From positions 51,558,465 through 51,622,464 of the forward strand of contig OU015530.1 in assembly GCA_907165065.1 (NCBI GenBank): DNA of 64,000 bases, in the 5' to 3' direction. Both the position numbers and the translations under genes were made by a program. How positions within the stretch are numbered: the stretch's first letter is position 1; the number at the start of each line of letters is the position of its first letter. This document shows, one piece after another, positions 33,282 through 47,200 of this stretch. Under the pieces are notes generated by a model, which did not search any database, had not been told where the DNA came from, and saw only the letters and a list, made by a program, of their open reading frames with translations. This DNA is from Caprimulgus europaeus. Its lineage: Eukaryota > Chordata > Aves > Caprimulgiformes > Caprimulgidae.

Positions 33282-34226
33282 TGTTGGGTTTGTGTGGTGG
33301 GGGTTTGGTAGTGGGACAGGAGCTACAGGGGTGGCTCCTGTGAGAAGCTGCCAGAAGCTTCTCCTGCTCCATGTCAGACCTGCCTCCAGCCAAGGCTGAG
33401 CCCATCAGCAACAGTGGTAACGCCTTTGTGACAACATATTTAAGAACAGAAAAAAATTGCAACAAGAGACAACAACCTGCAATGGAGAGAGAAATGGAAT
33501 GTGAGAGAAACAACTCTGCAGACACCCAAGTCAGTGAAGAAGGAGGGGAAGGAGGTGTTCCAGGTGCTGGAGCAGAGATTCCCCTGCAGCCCTTGGTGAA
33601 GACCATAGTGAGTCAGATATCCACCTGCAGTCTGTGGAGCACTCCACACTGGAGCAAGTGGCTGTGCCTGAAGAAGTCTGTGGCTCTGTCGGAAACCTGC
33701 AGGGGAGCAGTCTGCTCCTGAAGGACTGCAGCCTGCAGAAGGGACACACACTGGAGTGAAGAACTGAAGCCCATGGGAAAGACTCATATCAGAGAAGTTT
33801 GTGGAGGACTGTCTCCTGTGGGAGGACCCCATGCTGGAGCAGGGGAAGAGTGTGAGGAGTCCTCCCTCTGAGAAGGAAGGAGTGGCTGAGATAACGAGTG
33901 ATAAACTGACCACAACACCCATTCCCCATCCCCCTGTGCCCTGGACTGAAGTTAAGCCTGGGAAGAAGGGAAAGGTGAGGGAAAGTATTTTTAAGACTTG
34001 GTTTTATTTGTCATTATCCTACCCTGATTTGACTGGTAACAAATTAAATTTATTTTTTTCCCCAAGATGAGTCTCTTCTGCCTGTGACCATAACTGAGAA
34101 GTGATCCCTCCCTGTCCTTATCTCAACCCACGAGCCCCTTGTTATATTTTGTCCTCCCAATCCCACTGCAGGAGAGCAGTGAGAGAGCAGCTGCATGGTG
34201 CTTAGTTGCCAGTGGCGGATAAACCA
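33282..34226 (+). mobile_element. Solo LTR of another avian ERV family (TGTTGGGTTTG type)
   Basis: Starts TGTTGGGTTTGTGTGGTGG and ends near AACCA at 34226. Inside are CTCCTGTGAGAAGCTGCCAG early and TCTCAACCCACGAGCC / TTGTTATATTTTGTCCTCCC near the end, a pattern I recognise from abundant avian ERV (ERVL-like) LTRs. Length about 945 bp is in the normal range. No internal proviral sequence flanks it. Open frames inside it (for example 33371-33721) are not genes. No clear target-site duplication was seen. Confidence 0.75.
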
Positions 34227-34835
34227 TGATAGAAATCCTGGCTCCTTCACCAGCAGCACAAGCGTTATGTGACATGCTGTTGCATTTAGGAGCCCAATGT
34301 CTTGAACTTCTGGACTGCAGAAAGAACAGGGAACAGCAACAGAGACTGAGGACTGTGGGGTCTACTGTACGCTTTGAGAGACAGCTGAGTGAACCACTAT
34401 TCTTCCTTGGGAGCAAGGGGGCTAAGAAAGTGAGCAGGAGAAAGAGGTGGATAAACAGAAGCACAGACAGAAGCACAAAAGCCTGAACTACTCTGAAGGT
34501 ATATTAAGAGGCTAAATTAATTACAGGTTGTCAAATGCGTAGACAAGAGATATGGGGTCGATGGGAAGATGCACTTTTCTGAGTCACGAGATCTCTTCAA
34601 GAATCAGCAGTAATTGGGGCTGCCCAGATGAGCAGTAACCTTCAGGACAAGCAGCTCCATGCTATCCTCCACTTAATTACTGTAATTTGACTGAGGTCAG
34701 AAACCAGGGAACTGTACACCTGTTCTACATATAACAAAATACAGTGAATTACATTCCATCTTGTTGTAAGAAGCCTTGATTCTCTGAAATAAAATAGTAA
34801 TAGAACCACCTTACAAAGTAGGAGTAGAGAGTTAA
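34227..34835. other. Non-coding, no recognised feature
   Basis: Short purine-rich section near 34310-34480, then mixed sequence. No repeat or exon recognised. Confidence 0.5.
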
Positions 34836-35045
34836 GCCATTCCTGTCAGATATTTGTCCAACCCTAGTTTAGAAACTTCCATCGATGGAGACCTGACAAC
34901 CTCTGTATGCAATCTATCGCAGCCTCTACAGCTAGAAAGCTAATTTTTCCAGCTCTTTATTCTATGCCATGCCTATGCAAGACCTAGGGATAGTTTTTTC
35001 CTCTCTTCAATTACTCTTTAGATAAATAAAAACTGTCACTGTGTG
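34836..35045 (-). mobile_element. Ancient CR1 LINE 3' fragment (antisense)
   Basis: TTTGTCCAACCCTAGTTTAG, then GAAACTTCCATCGATGGAGA, ACAACCTCTGTATGCAATCT and CCTCTCTTCAATTA match, with divergence, the reverse complement of the CR1 3' region. Borders are approximate. Confidence 0.6.
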
Positions 35046-36639
35046 TCCATGTGAGGGAAGGCATTAAACACTACCTGGTTTTGCAATTTACAAATTAATT
35101 TTCCATCCATGGCGTAATATCCATTCTCAGACTTGATAATATATTATTTTCAAAAGGCAATTTAAATTTCTATCTTTTATTAGGTACAAATAAAGATTTC
35201 TACCTAGTATTTAATGGTGTGTTGCTCTTTAGGGCAGTGTGTTTTGTCTGTCTTTATTATGTAGCTCTCTGACATTGATTGGTGATACAATACTGTGCCT
35301 GGCAGTTTTCTGCCTTTGTTTATATATCCTGGGTAGACCTAGGTTGATAAGAATGGTTACCGGCTTCTAGCCCTGGTATTATCTCCATTATTGTTACTTA
35401 GCCACTTAAAGTCAATTTGTCCCTCATCATGGGAAACAAAGATTTATAAATCAAAAGATCAAGAAAATAAACTTAAAGAAAATACACAACAAGCTAGTTT
35501 CCATCCCTAAGAATACATCTGTATTTTAGATAACCAAATACTGAATTATAAAAACCTTAGAAAGATAAAGCATATGTAGAAATATAAGGAAATATTAGGA
35601 CAAACACAAATGTAGTGACTTCGGAAGACACCAGCCTTGGAGAAGGCAGGTAACTCTCTGTACAGCTAGTGGTTGTGCAACCATCCCCTCCGGGTTTTTT
35701 CCACCTCATCTAAAGGACAAATTCTACAAGGGAAATAGAAGCCAAATCACTGTCTCTGTTCAGACAGATTTTTCATCCAAAGTCTCCACCAAGGTGACCA
35801 ATTAATGTTAATCCAGAGGGCATTTTGTGTGATCAACCATTAGCAACGCAACATCTACTGCTAACACATTCTGATCATTATGAAGACAGATCATTTTGAG
35901 CTGCTAGTTAAAAGTAAAAAGCTCCTTATCCCACTCCCATAATCATCTAGACTCTGTTAGATGTAATTACTGCCCAGGCGATCAGGGAGACTAAGGAGAG
36001 GGGCAGATGGAAATATGTCCCCAAGTGCCTTAACTATTTTGGATCTTAATTCTTTAAAACCCCTTATCACTCTAAAAATATTAGCTTTGCCACCAAAGGT
36101 GGGACTCATTTGGTGAAACACAGACATCTGCCCTGTAGAGGTGTCCAGCTGAGCTCGTCATCTTGGACTCTTTTTGTAGTCAATGGCGCACAAGTCAGTG
36201 GAGTCAGTGTCTCCTAAAGCAGATATCTAACCCCAGTTAGCAGAGTCATGACCTCAAAGTGCTGGTATTGCTCTTTTTATTATAAAGGCAGCCTGGGTTG
36301 ACTAGATCAGATGACAATGTCTTAGCTTGATTAAAACTAATTCTGCCCTGTGAGTCTCTCAAACAACTTTTCACCTCTGATAAAATCCACTGCGTTACAG
36401 TTTTTTGCACTTAGAGAACAGGATTTGTGTTTGCATCTGGGTGTGCATGTGAGGTCAGGAGAAATGATAAATGTGCACAGGGCTGGATATTGTGGATACC
36501 AATATCCCACAGGAAGGTGCACTTTGCTCTATTTACTAGAAAAGCAGAAAAGCTGGCAGGTGCCTTCTGCCACTAGATTTCCTAGAAGTTGCCCAATGAC
36601 CATGTTAGTGGTTGGTTAGGGTGCTTGTAGCACTCTCTA
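35046..36639. other. Non-coding, no recognised feature
   Basis: AT-rich with no recognisable gene or repeat. Confidence 0.5.
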
Positions 36640-36765
36640 AATGTTTAATATTTTATTCCTCCCTTGAAGCTTCTGGTGTAAGTCACTTCTGGAAACAGAA
36701 CACTGGACCAGATGGAGCATTACTCTGCGATGTTCTGATTTGGTAATTCCTATGCTAATTTTTAC
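36640..36765 (+). mobile_element. Ancient CR1-like LINE 3' end (sense)
   Basis: GGAAACAGAACACTGGACCA, GATGGAGCATTACTCTG and GGTAATTCCTATG resemble the end of old amniote CR1/L3-like elements (the ACTGGACTAGATGG ... TTCCTATG pattern). Only the last hundred or so bases are present. Confidence 0.5.
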
Positions 36766-39700
36766 AAAAATTTAGATAGACATTGGCCACAGAGTCCAAT
36801 CTGAGTCAATTTTATTATAGGAAAAGGATGTCTTTCTTCTCCTATTGAGAAACAACTTATTTGTTTTTTTAATGGAGATTTTCACAGCACAGTAGTTGGA
36901 GATTTCAGGAGTCAAGAGCTGGGCCCCCGGTGCTGCTTCAGACACACAGTGAAAAGGGGAACATTTTTCAGTTGTTAGCTGCAGATTCGGCAGATGTCTT
37001 TTAAACTTTTTATGAGCTTAAGTACCACATGATGTGTACCAGTAAATGCAGTGTTTAGTAGTATTACAATCAGCATCATACAGATGTCTGAAGGTTCCCT
37101 TATGAACGCCAGTTGCGTTGGCTGGTACTTGGAGGGATATAGAAAAAATGACTATATTACAACATGCAATAAGGCAACATTTTTAGAAATTATCCATAAT
37201 CCTGAGCATATCAGAGTCCAAAAGGTCCAACATAAGTTATCATCAAGGGAACTGATTTTCACTACGTTTCTGAATATCAGATTTCTTTCCATGTTGCACC
37301 TAAGATTAAAGGCATCTCAAACTATGAGGCATCATTGAAACATCACTCTGCAACACCAAAGTCTTCTATAAACTGCAAAAACACAGTCAGAAGGTTAGGC
37401 TGTGCCCCCACTTAAGGACAGTTTGATTGATCAAGGTCAGCTATAAATAACACTAACAATTTTATAGCCACATAATTTTCTTTAATTAAACCTCCAGCTT
37501 CTATCTAGGTGCATCTCCCTTATGTTGTTTGTGCTTATACATCCTTATGATGCCAAGCTGTGAAAAATTATACGGGTCATATAATCTTGTCATTGTTCTG
37601 TTCTTACATTAACATATTAATTCAAACAACATAGAATAAAAATATGAAAAAAAAAATGTCATGACTGAAGTACTGTATTTAGACTGAGTCCTTGCAGGCA
37701 TTTTAGAAATTAGAGGCATAACAAATTATTAGTTCCTCTAAATATCGGGATCTGGCTAAAGAAACCAATCACATAAAACTGAATCATCAACCTTTGGCAA
37801 ACTGCCTCAGTTTCTGTTAGAACAGGCTGGTACAAGTTGAGAAACTGAATGAGTTTTCTTTTTATTAAAAAAAAAAAAAAACCCAAAAACAAAACCCACA
37901 GAAAAACCCCACAGGATAGTAAAAAATTTTCCCCTGTTAATTATTATAAACTGACTAAGATCTGAAAACACCCAGTAGAAATAGATTTGTTGTTTTCCTG
38001 AGTTTGTGAAGGATCCCTTGTTGCTGTATGGCCTTTTAAAATATATACTATGATTGCACTCAGAGGTTGATAGGAAAATTCATATGTCATTTTTTGGCTG
38101 GTTTTTGTTCCCTTAAGTTACAGTGATGAAATGTCAAAATGGTGACTTTGCCAGTGAGTTTCATAGGGCTGCACCAGCAAAGATATATTTGTCACTGATT
38201 AAATGGAGCTGTATGAACTTACTCTGGGGCAGGTTTGTACCAAGAAGGCATCACATTGAGGAGAAAGGACACAAAGCTGTATCGCTACCAGTGACTTCAG
38301 ATATGCAGCTGTCCGTCCCATGTGATGCTGCAGAGGTACAGCAGAGCACTCTGCAGCAGAGACATATGTGACCCTTATACCTGACACCTGGAGCCCAGAG
38401 AAGCCAAGTTTTAGGTGCAAGAGGGTTCTGCCGTCTTTGTAGACCTTATGAAAGAGGGACTCACTGCTCTGAGAGCTCAGACAGAGCATATTATCTTCTT
38501 GAAATGCTTCTTTTTCAGCTCACCCCTCACATCTGTGTGGCCTATCTTCCAGAACAAGCATTTGCCAGAATTTTTTTTCTGCTTCACAATAGAAACCAGT
38601 TGGACTAAACCCAGTCCTGTGAGACTGCATCTACATGGGCAGTCCTGAGCAGGGGAAGGGCATCCAAAAGACTGTTTATCTCAGAAATGTCACTTGGAGA
38701 ATTTTTTGTGTTACCTGCATAGCCAAGTGCCTGACTTGTGCTGAACTGAGTATTTTGACTGCATTTTTTTCACACAAAGAATCAAAGTAGCACGAAATAA
38801 AGGCCTGGACTAATGCAGTCGCATACAGTGAGTGTGCAGACTCCATAGCAAACCCTCAAATCAGCTGTTCCAGCAATGGAAGAGACAGGGAAGGGGACAG
38901 AGGATGCACACACACACATAGAGCCTGTATTTGGCAAAAAAAAAACATTCGTATTGAGGGGTATGGAGAATTCTGTTCTAGGACTTTCTGCAAAATGGAA
39001 TAAAGTTTCTGGTTACCTCACCATGCCATCCCATATCTCCCGAAAACCACCTTTGCAGTAACAGTCAATTGCCAGTTCATGAGGAAGGACAACTGGGGCA
39101 GCAATGGGGGGCTGCTGTGCTCAAGGGCAGGAGGTAACGTCTCAGGAGTGCTGCTCCTGGGGCAATATAAGCCCGTGTTGGGATGTGCTGGGTACCCTCT
39201 GGAGGCAGAGGACTGTAGACTATATGGTTGCCTCTACCTGAGCCTTCCCACAGAGCAGGGAGGGAGAGGAGGCTGAGAGAGAAGGAATTTATGAGGAGGG
39301 ATAGGAAGGCAAGCCTGGAGCTGAAAGATATGGAATAAGAAATATCCTCTTAGAGCACATCTGAGGAGATTGAAGGCCAGGGAAGAAAGAAATAGAGAAT
39401 CTCAAGGAAACAGTGATAAAGCAGCCTGGTGAGAAGGGTATGAATAAGTGAAGGTTACGGGAGGGGGAGGTTGCTGAAAGGCAAAGAGAGGTGCCAAGGG
39501 GAAAGATACCTGGTTCTGACAAAGTGAGGACAGACAGAAGAAATGTTGTTATCTGGGACAGAGTAGCTCCAAAATAGAACATAACTTTCTCCCCCATTTA
39601 GAGTAGGAAACGGCAATTCCTATCTATAGACATGTTTTAATAACTTCCACATTTTTTCCCTTTTTTTCCCCCAGTTGCCTCCATCAAAACCTTCAACTGT

Positions 39701-40374
39701 TTGAAGTCACATTAACCAAGTTCAAGACTATGCTAATGTTCACATAGAAAAATTCATCATTTGTGTGTGGGAGTAATGCACATTTGTACCATTGCCTTCA
39801 CTTGCACACTGGGACCTACATTTCTGTGAGATGAGAGCTATCTCCTCTGAGCTGAACTGCTTGTGGAGGTCATCAAAGTTCAAGAAGCAATCCATTAGTT
39901 AGAAAAGCCTGTTTGGGAAGACTTCTAGCTGTTTTGCCAAGACAGATTATTTTTCTGAACTGATTTCTGAAAGGAATAAGCCTTTGAGAAAATCCTTAAT
40001 TCCATCCTGAATACAATGAACAATAAGGGGAACAAAGAAAAGGCAATGTCCTGCTGAGCTCTCTGAAAGGGTATAGATTTCATTTTTCTTAAAAGATAAT
40101 ATCAGAAACATTACTGGGCAATTTTTACCACTTTTGTTGATTTTTACAAGTATCAAAAGACGGATGCAATCTATCCAGTACATAAGTGGGATGATGAAAA
40201 AAAAAAAAACAAAACTTCCTTGTTGGATCTCCTGGCCAGTTTGTTTTCTTTGAAGCTGTCACTCTTCTGTTGCCACTGGAATTTAGTGAGGTAGTACAAG
40301 ATCTTGGGAGCATCTTGTGTGTCTATTAGACATAAAGCTGGAGTGGTATCACCAATCCAGGCAACTTCCAGTGA
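36766..40374. other. Non-coding, no recognised feature
   Basis: AT-rich with short A runs near 37867-37881 and 40197-40208. No convincing gene. Confidence 0.5.
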
Positions 40375-41228
40375 GAAAGAGGATCCTAAGGGAGATCACC
40401 CTCAGCAAGTTTGCTGCCGTCCAAAAGGACTTTGATGGTCTTGAGAGGTGGGCCTGTGCTAACCTCATGAAGTCCAACAAGGCCAAGTGCAAGATCCTGC
40501 ACGTGGGCCAGGGCAACCCCAAACACAAATACAGGCTGGGTGGAGAATGAAGCAGCCTGAGGAGAAGGACTTGGGGGTGCTGGTGGATGAGAAGCTCAAC
40601 ACAAGCCAGCAATCTGTGCTCACAGCCCAGAAGGCCAACCATATTCTGGGCTGCATCCAGAGAAGCATGGCCAGTTGGTCAAAGGAGGTGATTCTGCCCC
40701 TCTGCTCTGCTCTCCTGAGACCCCACCTGCAGTGCTGCATCTAGTTCTGGGGCCCCCAACGCAAGGACAGGGACCTACTGGAGCAAGTTCAGAGGAGGCC
40801 ACGAGGATGACCAGAGGTCTGGAGCACCTCTCCTATGAGAACAGGCTGAGAGAGTTGGGGCTATTCAGCCTGGAAAAGAAAAGGCTCTCGGGATAACCTG
40901 AAGGGGCTACAGGAAGGCTGGGGAAGGACTTTTGCCAAGGGCAGGGAGTGACAGAACAAGGGGCAATGGTTATAAACTGGACAACCATAGATTTTGATTA
41001 GATTTTAGGAAGAAATTCTTTACTGTGAGTTGTGGTCAGACACAGGTTGGAACAGGTTGCCCAAGGAAGTTGTGGATGCCCCCTCCCTGGAAGTGTTCAA
41101 GGCCAGGTTGGCTGAGGCTTTGAGCAACCTGGTCTAGTGGAAGGTGTCCCTTCTGATGGTAAGGGGATTGGAACTAGATGATCTTTAAGGTCCATTCCAA
41201 TCCAAACCATACTACAATTCTATGATCA
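40375..41228 (+). mobile_element. CR1 LINE, RT C-terminal part plus 3' UTR (sense)
   Basis: The + strand encodes, across frame breaks, [48 protein letters not shown] and [14 protein letters not shown], all normal for the C-terminal end of CR1 ORF2. The 3' UTR follows with GGAAGTGTTCAAGGCCAGGT and a tail ACAATTCTATGATCA. It is 5'-truncated and inactivated by frameshifts and a TAG after HLQCCI. It is the most complete 3' half of a CR1 in this window. Confidence 0.93.
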
Positions 41229-44200
41229 TTTTTGTTATTGGAAACTAGCCCACACTGCTCTCCCCCAGTATGTGATGAGTTTAGGAATGGCTAGAGAGAC
41301 CATGGGACATTTATGCTCTATTTAAACTCCAAATTTATTGTGCGTACAAATAACTGGACAAACAAATATATTCTCAAGTTGGATTCATCTAGGTAAGTTC
41401 TAGAGCCTAATAGGAGAATGTGGACATGGGCTTCTCCATGCATGGACTTTCTTACTGCAGAAAGTTTGGCTCACATGACCCAAGATACCTGGAGGTAACA
41501 TCAGATAGCAATGTTAGCCTGATAAGCTGAGTGACTCCCTACCTAGAAGGGCTCAACACCAGAGATTTGCAGACAGCTGAGATACAGTCATTTGCATCAC
41601 AGCAAAGTGGCTTCACAAAGCCTGGAGGTGGGAGGCTGATCTGCCAAGCTCATCCCAGTACAGTGGCAGGAGGCAATGCAAGATCTACGTTTAAAAAATG
41701 AGGAGCCAGGAGAATTTGTATGTCTGTCTGCATCCATCAAACCCCAGTGAGGACCCCCTTGGCAGCCATCACAGCTGAAGTGCATTTTCCATTAATTGAG
41801 AAAGAAATAAAAGGCTTGTCACAATGCACTAGCAAACAAAAGAACCTGTCTTGAAAATATAGACAGTCAGAAGGAAAATCAGGCCAAAAATACCTATATT
41901 TCTTTGGAAGCACTGTGATAAAAAAACCACTTTCAGTAAAATTAAAAGAAGGGAAAATATGACAGGGCAGCAAAGCTTGATAAGCTGATATTAATGGCCT
42001 TTCCTCTTATAATGATCAGAGAGGGAACTATCTAGACCAGGACACTTATTAAGTCTTTGAGTATAAGCAATATCTCCTTGCAAGAGTGAGAGGTTCAATT
42101 AAATGATCTGAATGAGTTTTTGAAAGTTTGGCCAAGGTGGCTTATCTAAGGGAGACTGCCCCTGAAATGAGCCTCTAGGCTCCAGTGGAATGTGCTTGGC
42201 TAAAAGGTAGCAAATTCCACCAAAATCACAGTATTATCATTAATGATGTTACTTTCTGAATTCTGGAGGATGGGGGATAGCCCTTAGCTCAGGAGGACCA
42301 GTGGTGAGATTAGCTAAAAAATTACTAGGTCTTTCAGAACAGTCAAGCTTCTAAAAATAACACTCTATGTTTTATTCATATGGGTAAATTACTTAATTTC
42401 AAGTCCCTTCATGGTGTTCAGCTTCCAGCAAGGCTGGGATTTGCCTTCTGCCATGAGTGAAGACCCTTGTCTTCAGTCATTCACACATGCTTCAGAAAGA
42501 AATGAGTTTGAAGGCAGGGTCGAAGGGAAACTGAGGCACGGGGCACTACAAAAGAGTGACAGCAGAACGTGCAGAATAAACATTCAGTGTCCTTTCAACA
42601 TTGACTCTGACTACACTTATTTATTCTAAAAACAGGTATTTTTTTTCAAAGTTTGTTGATTTATTCTTTCTCTCTTTTCCCCCCCCCCCCCCGAGGTTCA
42701 GATATTAATTTCTTGTGTATAATTAATGCATGAATTAGATACATTTACTAAGTGGGTTTTTAAAATCCATTTTGGGAGGTATATGAATGCATCCCATGTT
42801 AACCTCTGTACATATCCTGTATCGTCAGTTACTTATGTGTTTCACCTGACAGGTCAATAAAGCCAAATGCTATAAATTGGTTGGCACAATGACACATCAT
42901 TACAGATTTCTGATAATTCCTTATTTTTTGATCTGAGCAAAGAGTGTGAGTTCTCATTACATGTGCCAGACTATCATCTAATGGCAATATATCTTAAATA
43001 TTAGCTATAGTTTCCTGTGTTTATTTTCCTCCATTGTAGTCCAGTTTCTATAAAGCCTTTCCAATATTATTCACTAGGTCTGGACAGACAAAAGACACTA
43101 GAGAGTCTGTTTTTATTTTGTTTGATTTTTTGCTTTTATACTATTATCTTTTGCCCTAGGATTTTCTTCCATTGCCATTAGGACGCTATGAAATTAGGGG
43201 CAGCAGGGAATCTCTGTGAGTCTGCAGTTTCAAAGAACACCAGTTCTACTGTGCTCATTATTTGTTTTCTTGGTGGGTTTGTTTTGGGGTTTTTTTTGCA
43301 TTAATAATTGCACAAATGTTGTATGGATTTGATGAAAAAATGCACATTATCATATTTTCTTCAGTATTGGAGAAGCAGTCATATGAACCAATAAAAACTA
43401 TTCCTTTTTGATATGGGTTTAACTCGGAAAAGAGTGAGAGCAGTGAAGAAGAATGGGTTGATAAAACCATTGTAAAGAAAGAGAAGCATGAAAAAAAATC
43501 CAGTCAACAGAAATGAGATGGAAGTAACCCCGTGTCTCAACTCATCAGAGGCAAAAATGCTTCCATGATAAGAATAACCAGTATTTCAAGCTGCAGAATA
43601 ACCTTCCAGTGCTTTGCACACAAAACAACACTTGAAGATATTTACAGCAGAACCGGACAAGACATTGCACAGCAGGGGATACACAAACCAGATAATCTAA
43701 TAGATATTTTCCAATTCCAATGCTTGATGGTTTTGGCAGAGGAAAAAAACCTCAATTGTTTCAGTAAATACAATAAATCTCTTACAATATCAAGCAATAA
43801 TACAGCAATTACTAAAGGTCATGACTGTAATTAAACAGCATTATTTATTTTATTGCCAGTGTCTCATTTTCTATTAAGTTAGATGCTAAGCCAGCTGAGC
43901 TAACAGCCACCCTTACCTCTAAATTTATTTTCAAAACATCTTTCAGAAACTTCATTGCTGGAGATTTTAGCCTCTTTTGCTCACGTAATGCTTAGAATTT
44001 GCACCTTTTCACACAAATATAACAATAAATAATACATAACTTTTTTCACAATCTCAAGGTTAAAATTAATTTCCATTGCTTGCCTGGCTGTATTTCCAGC
44101 TGTATTCATTCATTTTTTCAGTGCATGCATACTCGTCTGAATCCTACTTGCTTATCAAGTCCTCCAAGTCACATTTTGTTAATGAATCTCGTCTATTATA

Positions 44201-47200
44201 AAAAGTACAGAACAAAATCATGATGTTAATTTCTTCCATCTAAATTCCTTCTTTTCAAATGGTGGGATGGGGACAGTTTTCCACCTGATGAAGTGTGAAT
44301 ACTCATTAGCAGACTCTACCGTTATTTTGTCAGCTGCTACTTCTGACAATCACAATTATGCTACTGTTGTTCAGGGTCTTGATTTCCAACTCTGCGCCTT
44401 TTTTTTTTTTTCCCACTGTGTTTCCCTAAGGTTTACTTGCAGATGTACATGGAGTTTGCCCTAGTGCTGCAAAGGTAATTTCTGGATATGAAGTTCATGT
44501 CCCCAGCTTCCCAGTAAAGGCTGATGAAGAGAAAAGTCATTAAAAGTTCACTGTGCAGAAGAGCCTCGTCTAGTATGGAAAACACCAAGAAAAGGAGTGG
44601 AATGGATGTAGCCCACAAGTCCTACAATGGGACACATAAAAGGCATAGCTCCATGCAGCCAAGGTGCCCATCGCTCCACTCAAGCCCAGCAGCAGGGCTT
44701 CCAAGGAGGCTTTCAAGGCTGTTCCTCCTCTGTTTTGGACTTTGGAGCTTATCTCAGTCTTCCTTGTAAATTTAGCCTGGAGCTATTTATAAGTGGAACT
44801 GATCCAAAGTGAGGATCAAATACCTGCTCTGAGCAAGCAGTTCCTTGCTCAGTTTAACAGCCAGCAGTCTGGGCACTGAGCGACCAGAGATTTCCTACAG
44901 AGATTATGGATCAGACTCTTCCCAGAATCACAGTCCTGAGTCAACCTGTTAGTCACAGCATTGCCCTGTGGTCTTTTCCTTGAACTACATCTTTTAACTC
45001 TCCTGTACTCACAATCATACTATTTAAAATGTTTTCTAAGTGATCTCCAGCCACAGTGTATTTTAGGTTTATAACCTCCATGTGTTAAAAAACATAATTC
45101 AGCATAGCCAGAGATGTCAAAACCTGGAATTCTCAGGGACTTGGCTGCAGGGACAGAAAGTCAGCAGAGATCATAGAGGAAGAGAGCCAAAAATGTCAGA
45201 GACTGAGATAAGGAGAGAGATGGGGCTGGAGAGACTGCCGAAACCCGCACAGGCAATGCAGCCTTGGAGTCGGTCAAAGCTGGGGATGGAGATTCTTGGG
45301 TTACTGTTCTCTGGCTTAGCTTGTCAGGGTGACCTTAGACAAATTCATGACATATTTTATGAAAAAGGGAAAAATCCTATGCTGCCATGGGTTTGGCATG
45401 TGTAAGGCACTGTGACACTCCTTGATGGAGCAGCACCACAGGCACTGCGACTAGGAGTACCTGGTAGCTGTGAGCCATGCTGCTGGACCAGACACAATAA
45501 TTGCTAACTTACCAGTGCTACAGAGCTAGCAGCATTACATAGCTTTAATTTCATCAAGTACTGTAAATATTATGACTTATTCTAAGCTACAGAAAAGCTT
45601 CTGCTATTTCAAGTGTTTATCTCAACTAAACTGAACCCTTTGAAGTCTTTGAATCATTCTTTCTCAGCTAAACTATGCAGACCTTCAGAGACATCCATGG
45701 GCTCAGGAAAAGGGAGAAAACGCTAGCTGTGAGTTCCTCCTCTGCTTTTCAACATTTACCCTGTACAACAGATTTAAACAAACTGCAGGAACCAGGACTC
45801 TCAAGAGTTCAAGTTTTGCAACTTAAAATTCCAACGTATTGCCCTTGTACCTCATATTTGCATTTCAAATTGTATTTACCAAGTCCTTCAGATTTTTCTT
45901 TAGAACAGGTTATTAATCTGACACAGGATTTTGCAATACTTGTGCATTCAAATTCCTGCATAGTTTAGCAGATACATCCGACCTTGCTATTATCCTTCCT
46001 TTAGGAGATTTATACAGCATTCCTTCTTTGGAAAGATCATTAATTAGCATGCCAACAGAAAAAATGAAATTGCCTGCCATTTCCTATGTAAATGCTTCCC
46101 CATCTGTTCCTTTCTCATTTTCTCTGCACACACTCTACCCAAGGTAGCTTTAGTTTTTATACTGCTCTTAGAAAATAGTATATTCTTTGTTGTGCAATTT
46201 AAATCTGTTAAATTGTGTTGCATTGTGAAATGTGGCTCTATTAAAGTAATATATAGTTTCATCCAGTCTCTCAGAATCTTTGCTGGAGCCAACTTCCAGC
46301 AAAGTCAGTGGCTGTCCTTTCCTTAACACCTATGGATTCAGACTGCTTCCAATAATAAATATAAAAACAATCTGCAGTTATTTATTAATAACAACTCATA
46401 GCGGGATTCCAGTAACAGCCCAGTGAACTCTACTGGAGTTTCCACATGGCACTATAACACCCTCCACAACTCTTTGCTGTGTTAAGAGAATCATAGGCTT
46501 TTTCTTAGTCAAAAAAGCAGCTATATGGAAGATTTTTTAAAAATTCTTGTGGATGTTCAGAACTGATTTCCAAGGGCTACTGTTATTTCATTAAATACTT
46601 CACAAAAGGTGATGACTTTGTGTAGCAAAAATGTAAATGTCCATCTTTTTCCTTGAAGTACCAGATAGGTCAGCAGTAAACAATTTATAGAGAATCCAAA
46701 ATAATTGTACTTGGCAGTACTCCTAAGGGGCCAAGGGAGATTTGTTGTTCAGTTGCCTTCTCTTCCAGATGTTGTGGACTACCCCATGACATACAACGGC
46801 AGCTTCTCATGGCCTTGGCTCTTCAAGCAGAGAGGGCATCAGAAATGCTGGCTGACTAGCACTCAGTTCAGAGCAGTAGGGCACTTTGGTGGATCCCTTG
46901 ATAGTCCTCACTTACCATATCTTGATTTGGATAGGAATTGGGTCTAGCACAATGAATAGATTCCTTCTGGATGAAACCAAACCAGCAGACACACTGCAGA
47001 TGTGCACCTAATGTGCTCTAACCATTACGGAGAGCATAGAGATCCAAACAAATGGACTGCGAAGTCCTTCAACATATACTGAACACTCATTCTGGAAAAT
47101 TATGCTCTCAAACCACTGTGAGCTCATGGAAAAACCAGAAGAGATTCTTGAACAATGTAAAGGGCAAAATTTCCCTCCCGCCTTCATAATTGCTGCCATC

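Noticed and set aside
33371-33721. 116-codon open frame as a host gene
   Set aside because: It lies wholly inside a recognisable ERV solo LTR.
40487-40744. Open frames on both strands near 40349-40896 as host genes
   Set aside because: They are pieces of a frameshifted CR1 RT ORF and its reverse complement.
45082-45405. 107-codon frame as a possible exon
   Set aside because: No recognisable domain, no supported splice sites, and normal length for chance in this composition.
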